From positions 62,001 to 126,000 of the forward strand of contig NZ_BMDS01000004.1 in NCBI RefSeq assembly GCF_014635905.1: 64,000 bases of DNA, read 5' to 3'. This DNA comes from Limosilactobacillus caviae (GTDB taxonomy: Bacteria; Bacillota; Bacilli; Lactobacillales; Lactobacillaceae). The translations under genes were made by a program, and so were the position numbers. Shown piece after piece: positions 50,674 to 62,859 of this stretch. Each line of letters starts with the position of its first letter. Positions within the stretch are counted from its first letter, which is position 1. Under the pieces are notes generated by a model, which saw only the letters and a program-made list of their open reading frames with translations, was not told the origin of the DNA and ran no database searches.

Positions 50674-53166
50674 ATGGATAATATGTTCACACCAAGTGCA
50701 AAGCATGTTCTGGCAATTGCGCAGGAACAAGCAAAATATTTTAAACATCAAGCAGTGGGCACTGAACACCTTTTGCTTGCTCTCTCAATGGATAAAGATG
50801 GCATTGCTAATAAGATTTTTGAACAATTTTCTGTAACCAGTGATGATATTCGTGAAGAAATTGAACGGCTAATTGGTTATGGGACGATGGAAAACTTAGG
50901 AGCGTCAGATTATCTACCATATTCACCTAAAGCAAAACAGGTATTATCACTAGCTGGTAGAGAAGCACAACAGATGCATGCGTTGAAGATTGGGACTGAA
51001 CACCTGTTACTAGCTTTAATTGCTGATGAGAGCGTCCTATCATCACGGATTCTATATAGTCTAGATATTGTGCCACGTCAGATGAGAAAGGTTATTTTAC
51101 GACGATTAGGAATTGCTGATAGCCAGCAGCGATCTGCAAATCGGCAACAGGTACGGCGACGGCCTCAGCAAAATGGCACACCTACTTTGGATAAATTGGC
51201 TCGGGATATGACAGAATTAGCCCGTAATGGCCGCCTTGATCCCGTTATTGGCCGAGACAAAGAAGTTAAACGTGTAGAACAAATTCTCAGCCGTCGTACC
51301 AAAAATAATCCGGTTCTAATTGGAGAACCAGGAGTAGGGAAGACAGCGATTGCAGAAGGTTTAGCTCAGCGGATGGTTGATGGGAAAGTACCGGATGAGC
51401 TGGCAAATAAACGATTAATGATGCTGGATATGGGATCATTAGTTGCAGGTACCAAATACCGTGGTGAATTTGAGGACCGGCTAAAGAAAGTTATTGATGA
51501 GATTCAAACTGATGGGCATGTAATTCTTTTCATTGATGAACTTCATACACTAATTGGTGCCGGGGGTGCTGAAGGTGCTATTGATGCCTCAAATATCTTA
51601 AAACCCGCATTGGCACGAGGTGAACTACAAACAATTGGTGCCACAACCCTTGACGAGTATCAAAAGTATATTGAATCTGATGCCGCCCTTGAACGGCGAT
51701 TTGCGACTGTCCAAGTAGATGAACCAACGACTGACCAAACTCTCCAAATCTTACGCGGCTTAAGGCCGAAATACGAAGAACATCACCATGCTAAGATTAC
51801 TGATGATGCATTAGAACAAGCGGTTAAACTGTCTGATCGTTATATTTCTGATCGATTCCTGCCTGACAAAGCAATTGATTTAATTGATGAGTCGGCTGCA
51901 ATGGTTAGAATTGATGCTGAAGATAAAAAGAACCGGCAACCATCTCTTGAGAGTCAATTAGAAGACTTGCGGGCACAAAAGGAAGAAGCAATTGATAATC
52001 AAGACTTTGATCAGGCGGCAACGCTTCGTCAACAAGAATTAGCACTTAAGGATAAGATTGACCGTAAAGAGCAGCGCAATCAAAAGAAAAATTCACAAAA
52101 TTATAAATTAAAAGTAACTGGTGAAAATATTGCCCAAGTTGTTGCCGAATGGACAGGTGTTCCGTTGACACAGTTAAAAAAGAGCGAAAGTGAACGCCTA
52201 GTTAATCTTGAAAAAGTTCTTCATCAACGGGTAATTGGACAAGATGAAGCTGTTGCGGTAGTGGCAAAAGCAATTCGCCGAGCACGAAGCGGGTTAAAGG
52301 ATCCGAGTCGTCCAATCGGTTCGTTCATGTTCTTAGGACCAACAGGGGTAGGTAAGACAGAGTTAGCCAAAGCGCTGGCGGCAGCTATTTTCGGATCAGA
52401 AGATAATATGATTCGGATTGACATGTCTGAGTACATGGAAAAGTATAGTACTAGTCGTCTGATTGGAGCTGCTCCTGGATATGTTGGCTATGATGAAGGT
52501 GGTCAGTTGACCGAAAAAGTACGCCAGCACCCATACTCTGTTGTTTTATTAGATGAAGCTGAAAAGGCCCACCCAGACGTATTTAATTTACTACTACAAG
52601 TTTTAGATGATGGGTACTTAACCGATGCTAAAGGACGACGGGTAGATTTTCGAAATACGATCATTATTATGACTTCAAATCTTGGAGCTACCCAATTACA
52701 AGATGAAAAGGAAGTAGGCTTTGGAGCAAAAGATATGTCCCAAGACTACAATGCGATGTCAGCTGCTATTAAACAGCAAATGAAACTTTACTTCCGTCCC
52801 GAATTTATTAACCGAATTGATGAAACGATTATCTTCCATTCACTGCAAAAGAAAGAACTTCACCAAATTGTTAAGTTAATGGTTGCAGATTTGAATAAGC
52901 GAGTAAGCGAACAAGGTATTAACTTAAAAGTGACCCCTGCTGCAATTGATGTAATTGCGAAACTTGGGTACGATCCTGCTTACGGTGCGCGACCATTACG
53001 CCGTGCTTTGCAAGACTATGTCGAAGATGATTTGAGTACAGGGTTATTGAGCGGCGAGATTAATGTTGGTGATGATGTTACAGTTGGCGCTCACCAAGGA
53101 AAAATTACTTTTAAGGTAAAGAAAGCAGACGAAGATAAAGCTGTTGAATTAAATTTGAATAAGTAA
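50674..53166 (+). CDS. clpC: Clp protease ATP-binding subunit ClpC
   Basis: An 830-residue Hsp100 unfoldase that feeds ClpP. There are two N-terminal Clp repeats (about 1-145). AAA+ domain 1 has Walker A 'GEPGVGKT' near 216. A middle coiled segment with a UVR-like stretch lies at about 430-480 ('[20 protein letters not shown]'). AAA+ domain 2 has Walker A 'GPTGVGKT' near 556, and a C-terminal D2 region follows. A ClpP-recognition loop of the VGF type, 'EVGFGAKD', lies near residue 685. It forms an operon with ctsR. Confidence 0.96.
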   Translation: MDNMFTPSAKHVLAIAQEQAKYFKHQAVGTEHLLLALSMDKDGIANKIFEQFSVTSDDIREEIERLIGYGTMENLGASDYLPYSPKAKQVLSLAGREAQQMHALKIGTEHLLLALIADESVLSSRILYSLDIVPRQMRKVILRRLGIADSQQRSANRQQVRRRPQQNGTPTLDKLARDMTELARNGRLDPVIGRDKEVKRVEQILSRRTKNNPVLIGEPGVGKTAIAEGLAQRMVDGKVPDELANKRLMMLDMGSLVAGTKYRGEFEDRLKKVIDEIQTDGHVILFIDELHTLIGAGGAEGAIDASNILKPALARGELQTIGATTLDEYQKYIESDAALERRFATVQVDEPTTDQTLQILRGLRPKYEEHHHAKITDDALEQAVKLSDRYISDRFLPDKAIDLIDESAAMVRIDAEDKKNRQPSLESQLEDLRAQKEEAIDNQDFDQAATLRQQELALKDKIDRKEQRNQKKNSQNYKLKVTGENIAQVVAEWTGVPLTQLKKSESERLVNLEKVLHQRVIGQDEAVAVVAKAIRRARSGLKDPSRPIGSFMFLGPTGVGKTELAKALAAAIFGSEDNMIRIDMSEYMEKYSTSRLIGAAPGYVGYDEGGQLTEKVRQHPYSVVLLDEAEKAHPDVFNLLLQVLDDGYLTDAKGRRVDFRNTIIIMTSNLGATQLQDEKEVGFGAKDMSQDYNAMSAAIKQQMKLYFRPEFINRIDETIIFHSLQKKELHQIVKLMVADLNKRVSEQGINLKVTPAAIDVIAKLGYDPAYGARPLRRALQDYVEDDLSTGLLSGEINVGDDVTVGAHQGKITFKVKKADEDKAVELNLNK

Positions 53167-53173
53167 GATTCTT

Positions 53174-53208
53174 AAGTGATGATGATCCAATATTGGGATT
53201 GTCATCAT
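53174..53208 (+). terminator. terminator after clpC
   Basis: ATGATGATCCAA and TTGGGATTGTCATCAT pair imperfectly, followed by TTTT. The rest of the 268-base gap to the TetR gene is AT-rich and otherwise holds only the promoter below. Confidence 0.65.
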
Positions 53209-53358
53209 TTTAATTTTAAATACGTTATTAAATGAAATTGATGATTTAACGTCAGTAATAATGCTAATTATGCCGGATATGTTCTCTAATGATAACGATA
53301 ATTTGCCAGCTAAATAGCACTCATTTATCACATTTGATGATTATTTTCCGAAAACAGT

Positions 53359-53388
53359 TGTCAAAAGATAAGTTATAGTCTTATAATG
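53359..53388 (+). promoter_or_regulatory. promoter of the TetR gene
   Basis: TTGTCA (53359-53364), an 18-base spacer and TATAAT (53383-53388). An imperfect dyad GATAATTAATAATC just downstream could be an operator. Confidence 0.6.
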
Positions 53389-53434
53389 TGTTTATCAGAT
53401 AATTAATAATCAAAAAATAGGGGATGAATAATAG

Positions 53435-54037
53435 ATGAAGCGTGCGGAACAATTAGAAAAGACGAGACAAGCGATCTTGAAAACCGCCACAAAATTATTC
53501 TTACAAAAGGGTTTTGGTGAAACTTCTACTCGGGATATTGCCAAGCAAATCGGCATTACACAACCGGCCTTATACCACCATTTCAGTGACAAGGAAGTTT
53601 TGTATCTTGATGTAATGACCAACTTATGCGGAAAAGTTCGTCAGGATATTAACAAGGTAATGCGAAAGCATGATTTGTCACCTAATGAACAATTATGGCA
53701 AATTACTAAGGCATTAAAAAAACACCACCCGTTGAGTATCTATGACCAATACAATCAAGCAATGCGGCTCTTATCCAAGAGTGCGCAACAAAAGCTTAAT
53801 ATGATTTTTACAATGGATTATTTGGAACCGATTGCTGCTTTCTTCCGCCAACCAGAAGTAGAGTTGCGTCCAGATATCCTTCCTAAAGAAGCAGCAGAAT
53901 TATTCATTGCAGGATTAACCCCAATTTTTGGCACTTCTCAACTAATTGGTGGTCATTCTATTACGCCTGAACAGCGTGACCAATTAATTCTAGACTGCAT
54001 TATTAATGGTTTATCGAATTGGGGCGGAAAAGGATAA
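53435..54037 (+). CDS. TetR family transcriptional regulator
   Basis: A 200-residue regulator. The TetR DNA-binding domain occupies residues ~8-55 ('ILKTATKLFLQKGFGETSTR', then 'IGITQPALYHHFSDKEVLYL'). The remainder is a helical ligand domain with no recognisable specificity. The likely target is unclear: no transporter or enzyme gene is adjacent, and rpoB follows with its own promoter. GGGGATG lies about 15 bases before the ATG. Confidence 0.85.
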   Translation: MKRAEQLEKTRQAILKTATKLFLQKGFGETSTRDIAKQIGITQPALYHHFSDKEVLYLDVMTNLCGKVRQDINKVMRKHDLSPNEQLWQITKALKKHHPLSIYDQYNQAMRLLSKSAQQKLNMIFTMDYLEPIAAFFRQPEVELRPDILPKEAAELFIAGLTPIFGTSQLIGGHSITPEQRDQLILDCIINGLSNWGGKG

Positions 54038-54052
54038 AATCATTTAAAACTA

Positions 54053-54081
54053 TTGACAAAATTTAATAGAACTCGTATACT
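54053..54081 (+). promoter_or_regulatory. promoter of rpoBC
   Basis: TTGACA (54053-54058), a 17-base spacer and TATACT (54076-54081): a strong promoter giving a ~185-base leader before rpoB. Confidence 0.85.
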
Positions 54082-54101
54082 TTAATAGTATGTAATTGTG
54101 A

Positions 54102-54187
54102 GTTCATTTGAACCCGGTGATCTATTGTCCATCTGGTTCTGCATAAAAGCCAAAGACAGTCATTGAACTGTTTTTGGATTTTTTTTG
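54102..54187 (+). promoter_or_regulatory. structured rpoB leader with terminator-like attenuator
   Basis: Three elements in order. GTTC/GAAC (54102-54113) is a small hairpin whose 3' side also belongs to the next stem. GAACC/GGTTC (54110-54139) is that alternative. CCAAA..ACAGT/ACTGT..TTTGG (54150-54177), followed by T8, is a full intrinsic terminator inside the transcript. No open reading frame with a ribosome binding site is evident in the leader. Confidence 0.6.
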
Positions 54188-54270
54188 CCCAAAAGTTGTA
54201 TTTTAGGCAAATTGTAATCAAAATGTAATATTTAAATGAACTCGCGGAATAAATTAGAGAGGTGAACAGT

Positions 54271-57200
54271 TTGGCTGGACATTTAGTTAAATACGGTAAG
54301 CACCGTACCCGTCGTAGCTACTCGCGAATTAAAGAAGTTCTCGAATTGCCAAACCTTATTGAAATCCAAACCGATTCTTACAATTGGTTTATGGATAAAG
54401 GTTTGCGGGAAATGTTTGATGATATTATGCCAATTGATGATTTCCAAGGTAAGCTATCTTTGGAATTCGTTGACTATCAACTTTTAGAACCTAAGTATAC
54501 TGTTGATGAAGCTCGTGAACACGATGCTAACTACTCAGCACCACTTCATGTTACGTTACGGTTAACTAACCATGAGACTGGTGAAATTAAGTCTCAAGAT
54601 GTATTCTTTGGTGACTTCCCGCTCATGACTGACCAAGGTACCTTCATTATCAATGGTGCAGAACGGGTTATCGTTTCACAATTAGTTCGTTCTCCAGGTG
54701 TCTACTACAGTGAAGAAAATGATAAGAATGGTCGGCCAAACTACGGGGCAACTTTCATCCCTAACCGTGGTGCGTGGTTAGAGTATGAAACTGATGCTAA
54801 GAATGTTTCATATGTTCGGATCGACCGGACTCGTAAGTTACCAATGACTGAATTAATTCGGGCATTAGGTTTTGGCTCTGATGATGAAATTATCGACATG
54901 TTTGGTGGCGATAGTGAAACATTATCATTAACTTTAGATAAAGATGTTCATAAAAATGCAGAAGACTCCCGAGTTGAAGAAGCATTAAAAGACATTTATG
55001 AACGTCTTCGTCCTGGTGAGCCAAAGACAGCTGATTCAGCTCGGAGCCTATTGACAGCACGGTTCTTTGATCCAAAACGTTATGACATGGCACCGGTTGG
55101 TCGTTACAAGACTAACAAGAAGTTAATGCTTAAGTACCGTTTACTTGGTGAAACCTTAGCAGAAACTTTAGCTGATCCGGATACTGGAGAAGTATTAGCT
55201 CAAAAAGGCGATACTGTTACTAAGGAATTGCTCAAAAAGCTTGAACCTTACTTAGATCGTGATGACTTTAAGACGATTACGTATACTCCATCTGATGAAG
55301 CTGTTGTGACAGAGCCAGTTAAATTACAAAAGATTTTAGTATATTCTAAGAATGATCCTGACCGCGTTGTGCCTATCATTGGTAATGGTCATATTCCATT
55401 AGAATACAAGCATATTGAACCTGCTGATATTCTTGCTTCCTTAAATTACTTCTTTAATTTACAAGAAGGTATTGGTAGCACAGATGATATTGACCACTTA
55501 GGTAACCGTCGAATTCGTTCAGTTGGTGAATTACTCCAAAATCAATTCCGAATTGGGCTTGCCCGAATGGAACGGGTTGTTCGTGAGCGGATGTCAATTC
55601 AGGATCCTGATACCGTTACACCGCAACAATTAATTAACATTCGACCTGTTGTTGCTTCTATTAAAGAATTCTTTGGTTCATCTCAACTTTCTCAATTCAT
55701 GGACCAAACGAACCCATTAGGTGAATTAACTCATAAGCGGCGTCTTTCAGCCCTTGGTCCTGGTGGTTTGACTCGTGATCGTGCTGGATATGAAGTGCGG
55801 GACGTTCACTATACTCACTATGGCCGGATGTGTCCTATTGAAACACCAGAAGGACCTAACATTGGACTTATCAATAGTCTTTCTTCATATGCCCGAGTAA
55901 ATAAATATGGCTTTATTGAAACTCCATACCGTCGTGTTTCATGGAAGGATCATAAGGTAACTGATAAGATCGATTACTTAACCGCAGATGAAGAAGATAA
56001 CTTTATCATTGCACAGGCTAACACACCATTAAATGATGATGGTTCATTTGTAGATGACCAGGTAATGGCTCGTGATAAGGATGATTACATTGAAACAAGT
56101 GTTGAGAATATCGATTACATGGATGTTTCTCCTAAGCAAGTTGTTTCTGTCGCTTCTGCATGTATTCCATTCCTTGAAAACGATGACTCTAACCGTGCTT
56201 TGATGGGTGCCAACATGCAACGGCAAGCTGTTCCTTTGATTAATCCACATGCACCATTAGTAAGTACTGGTATCGATTACAAAGCTGCTCACGACTCTGG
56301 TGTTGCAATGATTGCGAAGAAGCCAGGAACGGTTGAATATGTTGATGCACGTGAAGTTCGTGTTCGTGAAGAAGACGGCACACTTGATACTTACAAGTTA
56401 ATGAAGTTCCGTCGTTCAAACGGTGGTAAGAACTACAACCAACGACCAATTGTTAAAGTTGGCGAACATGTTGATGCTGACGATGTTTTAGCCGATGGTC
56501 CATCAATGGAACAAGGTGAATTGGCTCTTGGTCAAAACCCATTGATTGCCTTTATGACTTGGCAAGGATACAACTTCGAAGATGCCATTGCCATTAACGA
56601 ACGGTTAGTTAAGGATGACGTTTATACTTCAATTCATATTGAATCTTATGAATCCGAAGCACGTGAAACTAAGCTTGGACCGGAAGAAATGACACGAGAG
56701 ATCCCTAACGTTGGTGACGATGCTTTGAAGGATCTTGACGAAAATGGTATTGTTCGTGTTGGTGCCGAAGTTCATGATGGTGACATTTTAGTTGGTAAGG
56801 TTACACCAAAGGGAATGACAGAATTGTCCGCAGAAGAACGATTGCTTCACGCTATCTTTGGTGAAAAGTCACGTGAAGTTCGTGATACATCATTACGTGT
56901 TCCTCACGGTGGTGGCGGAATTATTCAAGATGTTAAGGTCTTCACTCGTGAAAACGGTGATGAATTATCACCTGGTGTAAACACAATGGTTCGAGTTTAC
57001 ATTGCTCAAAAACGTAAGATTCAAGTAGGGGACAAGATGTCTGGACGTCACGGTAACAAGGGTACTGTTTCTATCGTTGTGCCGGAAGAAGATATGCCAT
57101 ATATGCCAGATGGAACACCAATTGACATTATGCTTAGTCCGATGGGTGTGCCAAGTCGTATGAATATTGGTCAGCTTCTTGAATTGCACTTGGGAATGGC

Positions 57201-57879
57201 TGCTCGTCGTCTTGGTATTCACATGGCAACTCCAGTATTTGACGGTGCATCTGATAAGGATGTTTGGGATGCTGTTCGTGAATCAGGTTTCCCAGAAGAT
57301 GGTAAGACGATCCTTTATGATGGACGTACCGGTGAACCATTTGAAAACCGAATTGCTGTTGGTTCCATGCATTACCTTAAGCTAGCTCACATGGTTGATG
57401 ATAAGATTCACGCCCGTTCTACTGGTCCTTACTCACTTGTTACGCAACAGCCATTAGGTGGTAAAGCGCAGTTTGGTGGACAGCGTTTTGGTGAAATGGA
57501 AGTTTGGGCTCTTGAAGCTTATGGTGCTGCTTACACGCTTCAAGAAATCCTTACTTACAAGTCTGATGACACGGTTGGTCGTGTTCGGACTTATGATGCC
57601 ATCATCAATGGTCAGCCAATTCCTAAGCCAGGTGTTCCAGAATCATTCCGCGTTCTTGTTAAAGAATTACAAGCATTAGGACTTGATATGAAGGTTCTTG
57701 ATGGTAACAATGAAGAAATTCAATTAAAGAACATGGATGAAGATGACGATGAAGTTGTAAATGTTGATGCATTAGCTAAGTATGCAGAACAGCATAAGAC
57801 AGAAGAAAAGAAGAACGATGAAGAAAATAAATCTGAAGCAACTTCATCAACTACCGATGACAAAACTAATCAAAATTAA
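54271..57879 (+). CDS. rpoB: DNA-directed RNA polymerase beta subunit
   Basis: A 1202-residue catalytic subunit. The rifampicin-resistance cluster is '[20 protein letters not shown]' then '[10 protein letters not shown]': the residues equal to D516, H526 and S531 are wild type, predicting rifampicin sensitivity. The C-terminal '[21 protein letters not shown]' region is also normal. An acidic, Asn/Lys/Glu-rich tail of ~40 residues follows, as in other lactobacilli. The start is TTG 54271, six bases after GAGAGGTG; an in-frame GTG at 54262 lies within that site. Confidence 0.98.
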   Translation: MAGHLVKYGKHRTRRSYSRIKEVLELPNLIEIQTDSYNWFMDKGLREMFDDIMPIDDFQGKLSLEFVDYQLLEPKYTVDEAREHDANYSAPLHVTLRLTNHETGEIKSQDVFFGDFPLMTDQGTFIINGAERVIVSQLVRSPGVYYSEENDKNGRPNYGATFIPNRGAWLEYETDAKNVSYVRIDRTRKLPMTELIRALGFGSDDEIIDMFGGDSETLSLTLDKDVHKNAEDSRVEEALKDIYERLRPGEPKTADSARSLLTARFFDPKRYDMAPVGRYKTNKKLMLKYRLLGETLAETLADPDTGEVLAQKGDTVTKELLKKLEPYLDRDDFKTITYTPSDEAVVTEPVKLQKILVYSKNDPDRVVPIIGNGHIPLEYKHIEPADILASLNYFFNLQEGIGSTDDIDHLGNRRIRSVGELLQNQFRIGLARMERVVRERMSIQDPDTVTPQQLINIRPVVASIKEFFGSSQLSQFMDQTNPLGELTHKRRLSALGPGGLTRDRAGYEVRDVHYTHYGRMCPIETPEGPNIGLINSLSSYARVNKYGFIETPYRRVSWKDHKVTDKIDYLTADEEDNFIIAQANTPLNDDGSFVDDQVMARDKDDYIETSVENIDYMDVSPKQVVSVASACIPFLENDDSNRALMGANMQRQAVPLINPHAPLVSTGIDYKAAHDSGVAMIAKKPGTVEYVDAREVRVREEDGTLDTYKLMKFRRSNGGKNYNQRPIVKVGEHVDADDVLADGPSMEQGELALGQNPLIAFMTWQGYNFEDAIAINERLVKDDVYTSIHIESYESEARETKLGPEEMTREIPNVGDDALKDLDENGIVRVGAEVHDGDILVGKVTPKGMTELSAEERLLHAIFGEKSREVRDTSLRVPHGGGGIIQDVKVFTRENGDELSPGVNTMVRVYIAQKRKIQVGDKMSGRHGNKGTVSIVVPEEDMPYMPDGTPIDIMLSPMGVPSRMNIGQLLELHLGMAARRLGIHMATPVFDGASDKDVWDAVRESGFPEDGKTILYDGRTGEPFENRIAVGSMHYLKLAHMVDDKIHARSTGPYSLVTQQPLGGKAQFGGQRFGEMEVWALEAYGAAYTLQEILTYKSDDTVGRVRTYDAIINGQPIPKPGVPESFRVLVKELQALGLDMKVLDGNNEEIQLKNMDEDDDEVVNVDALAKYAEQHKTEEKKNDEENKSEATSSTTDDKTNQN

Positions 57880-57922
57880 TATTTAGGTTGCTACGGTTTA
57901 CTGAAAGAAGGAGGAACATCCT

Positions 57923-60900
57923 TTGATTGATGTCAATAAATTTGAAAGTATGCAGATCGGTCTGGCATCTCCAGATAAGATCCGTAGTTGGTCATATGGG
58001 GAAGTAAAAAAGCCTGAGACGATTAACTACCGGACATTGAAGCCAGAAAAGCAAGGTCTGTTTGACGAACGAATCTTTGGCCCAACCAAGGATTACGAAT
58101 GTGCGTGTGGAAAGTACAAGCGTATCCGTTACAAAGGTCGTGTTTGTGATCGTTGTGGTGTTGAGGTTACAAGTGCAAAAGTTCGTCGTGAACGGATGGG
58201 GCATATTGAATTAGCTGCTCCAGTATCCCATATTTGGTATTTTAAAGGGATTCCAAGTCGAATGGGGCTTGTATTAGACATGAGTCCACGTTCACTTGAA
58301 GAAGTTATCTACTTTGCTTCATATGTTGTTCTTGATCCTGGTGATACTCCACTTGAAAAGAAGCAGCTTTTAACTGAAGCTGAGTATCGTGATAAGAAAG
58401 CAGAATACGGTGACCGTTTTAAGGCTGAAATGGGTGCTGCTGCGATCCAAAAACTTCTGGCAGATGTTGATCTGAACAAGGAAGCTGCTGAATTAAAAGA
58501 AGAATTGAAGGAAGCTACTGGTCAAAAGCGGACACGAGCTATTCGTCGTCTTGATATTCTTGAAGCTTTCATCAAATCTGGAAATAAGCCTGAATGGATG
58601 GTCATGGATGTAATTCCAGTTATGCCACCTGATTTACGGCCAATGGTTCAACTTGAAGGTGGACGATTTGCTACATCTGATTTGAACGACTTATATCGGC
58701 GGGTTATTAACCGTAATAACCGGTTAAAACGTCTTCTTAAATTACAAGCTCCAGGAATTATCGTTCAAAACGAAAAGCGGATGCTTCAAGAAGCAGTTGA
58801 CGCTCTGATTGATAATGGTCGTCGTGGCCGTCCGGTTGCTGGACCAGGTAATCGTCCGTTGAAGTCACTTTCACACTTGCTTAAAGGTAAGCAGGGACGG
58901 TTCCGTCAAAACTTGCTTGGTAAGCGTGTTGACTACTCAGGTCGTTCAGTTATTGATGTTGGCCCATCATTGAAGTTAAATCAAATGGGACTACCTGTTC
59001 CAATGGCTCTTGAATTGTTCAAGCCATTCATCATGCATGAATTAGTTAAGCGTGGCCTTTCTGCTAATGTTAAAGCAGCCAAGCGGAAGATCGATCGTAG
59101 TGATGATGATGTCTTTGATGTATTAGAAGATGTTATTAAAGAGCACCCGGTTCTATTAAACCGGGCCCCTACTCTTCACCGATTAGGTATTCAGGCTTTT
59201 GAACCAATTTTAGTGTCTGGGAAGTCAATGCGTCTTCACCCATTAGTATGTTCAGCATACAATGCCGACTTTGATGGGGACCAAATGGCTATTCACGTTC
59301 CGTTATCTGATGAAGCACAAGCAGAAGCACGTTTGTTAATGCTTGCTGCTCACCATATTCTTAGTCCTCGTGATGGAGAGCCTATTGTATCACCATCACA
59401 GGATATGGTTATTGGTAACTACTACATGACCACTGAAGATAAGGGTCGTGAAGGGGAAGGAATGATCTTTAAGGATACTGATGAAGCGGAAATTGCTTAC
59501 CGTAATGATTATGTTTCATTACAAACCCGTGTTGGGGTTCAAGTATCTGCATTCCCAGAAAAACCATTCACTGATGAACAACGGGGCAAAATCATGGTAA
59601 CAACGGTTGGTAAACTTCTTTTCAACCGAATTATGCCTAAGGATTTTGCTTACATCAATGAACCAACAGATGGAAATATTCAAAATGGTGTAGATGACCG
59701 ATTCTTCTTGGAACCAGGTCAAGACATTCAAGAATATCTTGAAAATGCACCATTGGTTCCGCCATTCAAGAAAGGCTTCTTATCTGACTTGATTGCGGAA
59801 GTGTACAAGCGTTACAAAGTTACTAAGACTTCACAATTCTTGGACCGTATTAAGGACCTTGGATACTATGAATCAACTATTTCTGGTTTGACTACTGCTA
59901 TGTCTGATATTCACGACTTGCCAGAAAAGCCAGAAATCCTTGATAAAGCACAAAAGCAGGTTGCTTTAATTACAAAGCAATTCCGTCGTGGACTAATTAC
60001 TGATGATGAACGATATGAACGAGTAATTGGTGCATGGAATGATGCTAAGGATGAAGTTCAAAACAAGTTAATTGAACACATGGATATCCATAACCCAATT
60101 AACATGATGTCTGACTCTGGTGCTCGGGGTAACATTTCAAACTTTACTCAGTTAGCTGGAATGCGTGGATTAATGGCATCACCAAACGGTAAAATCATGG
60201 AATTACCTGTTAAGTCAAACTTCTATGAAGGACTTTCTGTTTTGGAAATGTTTATTTCATCTCATGGTGCTCGTAAAGGTATGACTGATACAGCCTTGAA
60301 GACTGCTAACTCGGGATACTTAACTCGGCGTCTTGTTGATGTTGCACAAGATGTTGTTGTTCGTGAAAAAGATTGTGGTACTGATCGTGGGCTTGAGGTT
60401 ACTGCTATTACTAATGGTAATGAAATGATTGAACCACTTTACGATCGGATTATGGGTCGTTACACTATGAAGTCCGTTTTCGATCCTAAGACTGGCGAAA
60501 AGATTGTTGGTAAGAACGTTCTTATTGATGAAGCGATGGCGCAAAAGATTGTTGATGCGGGTGTTAAGAAAGTAACTATTCGTTCAGCATTTACTTGCAA
60601 TACTGAACATGGTGTTTGTGAACGTTGTTATGGACGAAATGCCGCTACTGGTGACCGTGTAGAAGCCGGTGAAGCTGTCGGAACTGTTGCTGCTCAATCA
60701 ATTGGTGAACCAGGTACTCAGTTAACTCTTCGTAACTTCCACACTGGTGGGGTTGCTGGTAACGATGATATTACTCAAGGTCTTCCTCGTATCCAAGAAA
60801 TTGTTGAAGCACGTAATCCTAAGGGTCGTGCAACAATTACTGAAGTTACTGGTGAGGTTGTATCGATTGAAGAAAATCCTGCTGAACGGACCAAAGATAT

Positions 60901-61558
60901 TACCGTTAAGGGTGAGACCGATACGCGGACTTACACGCTTCCAATCACTGCACGAATGAAGGTTGCTGAAGGTGACTTTATTCATCGTGGAGCACCACTC
61001 AATGAAGGTTCAATTGATCCTAAGGAATTAATTCAGGTTCGTGACGTTCTTTCTACTGAAACTTACCTCTTGTCACAAGTTCAAGGTGTTTACCGTATGC
61101 AAGGTATTGACTTGTTAGATAAGCACGTTGAAATTATGATTCGTCAAATGATGCGGAAAGTTCGCGTTATGGATCCAGGTGATACTGATCTATTACCTGG
61201 TCAATTAATGGATATTAGTCAATTCCGTGATGCTAACAAGGACACGTTAGTTGCTGGTAACATTCCTGCAACAGCTCGTCCAGTAATTCTTGGTATTACT
61301 AAGGCTGCCTTAGAGACAAACAGTTTCTTATCAGCTGCCTCATTCCAAGAAACTACACGGGTATTAACTGATGCTGCTATTCGTGGTAAGAATGATCCAT
61401 TAGTTGGTTTGAAAGAAAATGTTATTATTGGTAAGATTATTCCTGCAGGTACTGGTATGAGTGCTTACCGGAATATCAAGCCAAAAGAAGTTAGTGTAGC
61501 TGCTTACTCAATTAAAGATATTGAGGCAAAGTTAAAAGAAGAAGATAAGCAAAACTAA
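57923..61558 (+). CDS. rpoC: DNA-directed RNA polymerase beta' subunit
   Basis: A 1211-residue subunit. The N-terminal zinc site is '[20 protein letters not shown]', the catalytic magnesium loop is 'NADFDGDQM' near residue 450 and the second zinc site is '[11 protein letters not shown]'. The bridge/trigger region '[18 protein letters not shown]' is normal. It starts with TTG 57923, with AGGAGG upstream, 43 bases after rpoB, and ends at a strong terminator. Confidence 0.98.
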   Translation: MIDVNKFESMQIGLASPDKIRSWSYGEVKKPETINYRTLKPEKQGLFDERIFGPTKDYECACGKYKRIRYKGRVCDRCGVEVTSAKVRRERMGHIELAAPVSHIWYFKGIPSRMGLVLDMSPRSLEEVIYFASYVVLDPGDTPLEKKQLLTEAEYRDKKAEYGDRFKAEMGAAAIQKLLADVDLNKEAAELKEELKEATGQKRTRAIRRLDILEAFIKSGNKPEWMVMDVIPVMPPDLRPMVQLEGGRFATSDLNDLYRRVINRNNRLKRLLKLQAPGIIVQNEKRMLQEAVDALIDNGRRGRPVAGPGNRPLKSLSHLLKGKQGRFRQNLLGKRVDYSGRSVIDVGPSLKLNQMGLPVPMALELFKPFIMHELVKRGLSANVKAAKRKIDRSDDDVFDVLEDVIKEHPVLLNRAPTLHRLGIQAFEPILVSGKSMRLHPLVCSAYNADFDGDQMAIHVPLSDEAQAEARLLMLAAHHILSPRDGEPIVSPSQDMVIGNYYMTTEDKGREGEGMIFKDTDEAEIAYRNDYVSLQTRVGVQVSAFPEKPFTDEQRGKIMVTTVGKLLFNRIMPKDFAYINEPTDGNIQNGVDDRFFLEPGQDIQEYLENAPLVPPFKKGFLSDLIAEVYKRYKVTKTSQFLDRIKDLGYYESTISGLTTAMSDIHDLPEKPEILDKAQKQVALITKQFRRGLITDDERYERVIGAWNDAKDEVQNKLIEHMDIHNPINMMSDSGARGNISNFTQLAGMRGLMASPNGKIMELPVKSNFYEGLSVLEMFISSHGARKGMTDTALKTANSGYLTRRLVDVAQDVVVREKDCGTDRGLEVTAITNGNEMIEPLYDRIMGRYTMKSVFDPKTGEKIVGKNVLIDEAMAQKIVDAGVKKVTIRSAFTCNTEHGVCERCYGRNAATGDRVEAGEAVGTVAAQSIGEPGTQLTLRNFHTGGVAGNDDITQGLPRIQEIVEARNPKGRATITEVTGEVVSIEENPAERTKDITVKGETDTRTYTLPITARMKVAEGDFIHRGAPLNEGSIDPKELIQVRDVLSTETYLLSQVQGVYRMQGIDLLDKHVEIMIRQMMRKVRVMDPGDTDLLPGQLMDISQFRDANKDTLVAGNIPATARPVILGITKAALETNSFLSAASFQETTRVLTDAAIRGKNDPLVGLKENVIIGKIIPAGTGMSAYRNIKPKEVSVAAYSIKDIEAKLKEEDKQN

Positions 61559-61567
61559 TATAAAAAC

Positions 61568-61605
61568 GGCAATGGTAACCTGTATAGGTGCTGTTGCCTT
61601 TTTTC
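61568..61605 (+). terminator. terminator after rpoC
   Basis: GGCAA..ACC and GGT..TTGCC stems, followed by T6. Confidence 0.88.
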
Positions 61606-61623
61606 TTTGAATGAGGTGATTAC

Positions 61624-62802
61624 TTGGTTAAAAAATATCAAATAGAAATTCCTGAATCAGCTTTTGATAAAACTGATTTTTCAATTGGTGAAGAGTTATC
61701 GCTTAGTGTTAATCATAAGCAAATTAATATTCGTCCTATAAAAGTAAGCGATCAGCTACCTAAGATTAATATTTTTTGGTATGTTATTCCAGCAATTATT
61801 TTAGCTAGTGTTTTTTTGATCTTTTTTAGTTTGAAAAAGATTAGTACAGTTCCAATAACTGGCGATGATTATTCTATTGCAAATGGTGCGTTATTCCTAG
61901 GCGTGTGTAGCGGTGTACTATCATTTTTAATGACATTTATTATTACTAAAATTTTGGGAAAGGGTCCTAGTAAAGATTTTCATTGGCGAAGCTTGCCAAC
62001 AATTACAATTGCATGTGGCTTAATTATTGCCTTTTCTTTTTCAGCTATTTTTTGGCTATTTGGCCAGATGTTTAAGGATGCTCAGTTTGATATTTATACT
62101 GCGACCGCATTTATATTTGTAATACTAGCAGCACTAAACTACATAATGATTAACTTAGCATTAACATTATCGTCTAGTGTGATTACCAATTTGTTAACAA
62201 TTATGATTATTGGGGGAATGTTATTTTCGATGTTGACTAATTCCTCAAGAGATTGGTGGCGCTATAACTTTAGCTTTTTAGGAACCGCTAAAAATTCAAC
62301 AAATTTCCAGTTTAATATAACGTTAATTTTTACTGGTTTATTAATGATTGCCTTAGTAGATTACTTGTTTGTCAACATTCAACGACGATATCATGGTTAT
62401 AAAATTCAGGCTTTACGCTGGCTGTTAATTATGTTAGCAGTATGTATTGCAGCTATTGGCCTTTTTCCTAATAATCCAGAATTTCATGTTTTACATGATC
62501 GAATTGCAATGTGGCTTGTTTATATTATGTTGATTCTAATAGTTGTAATTAGGTGGGTGCTACCGGAAGTTACTAAACAATTTTTAACAATTTCATACAC
62601 CATTGGGGCAGTGATGAGTATTGAATATATTGTTTTTAAGCTATCAAATTATCTTTCTTTGACTGCCTTTGAATTATTTGAATTTGGGTTGGCCTTTTCT
62701 TGGCTATTGTTGTTGCTGCAAAATATAGAAAACCTTGCGCAGTTTGGGCAAAATCTTTTTGTTGTTAAATTAAAGCCGGTAAAGCAAGATAAAGTAAATT
62801 AA
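61624..62802 (+). CDS. DUF998-like membrane protein with AbrB/MazE-like N-terminus
   Basis: A 392-residue protein. The first ~40 residues ('YQIEIPESAFDKTDFSIGEE' then 'LSLSVNHKQINIRPI') resemble the swapped-hairpin beta fold of AbrB/SpoVT/MazE domains. The rest has about ten hydrophobic segments with 'DWWRYNFSFLGTAKNSTNFQ' and 'GLFPNNPEFHVLHD', features of the DUF998 membrane family. The function is unknown. The start is TTG 61624, after GAGGTGA. It is separated from rpoC by a terminator. Confidence 0.72.
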   Translation: MVKKYQIEIPESAFDKTDFSIGEELSLSVNHKQINIRPIKVSDQLPKINIFWYVIPAIILASVFLIFFSLKKISTVPITGDDYSIANGALFLGVCSGVLSFLMTFIITKILGKGPSKDFHWRSLPTITIACGLIIAFSFSAIFWLFGQMFKDAQFDIYTATAFIFVILAALNYIMINLALTLSSSVITNLLTIMIIGGMLFSMLTNSSRDWWRYNFSFLGTAKNSTNFQFNITLIFTGLLMIALVDYLFVNIQRRYHGYKIQALRWLLIMLAVCIAAIGLFPNNPEFHVLHDRIAMWLVYIMLILIVVIRWVLPEVTKQFLTISYTIGAVMSIEYIVFKLSNYLSLTAFELFEFGLAFSWLLLLLQNIENLAQFGQNLFVVKLKPVKQDKVN

Positions 62803-62814
62803 TTTTAGTTACAT

Positions 62815-62859
62815 AAAACTCCAGGAATTTTGACTAAAACGTCAATTCTTGGAGTTTTT
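62815..62859. terminator. bidirectional terminator between the DUF998-like and comC genes
   Basis: AAAACTCCAGGAATT and AATTCTTGGAGTTTT form a long stem (one mismatch) with inner GAC/GTC and T5. The last base overlaps the comC stop region on the minus strand. Confidence 0.88.

Noticed and set aside
53210-53318. Open stretch of about 36 codons downstream of clpC
   Set aside because: It lacks a start codon near a ribosome binding site and is AT-rich enough for such a length to occur by chance.
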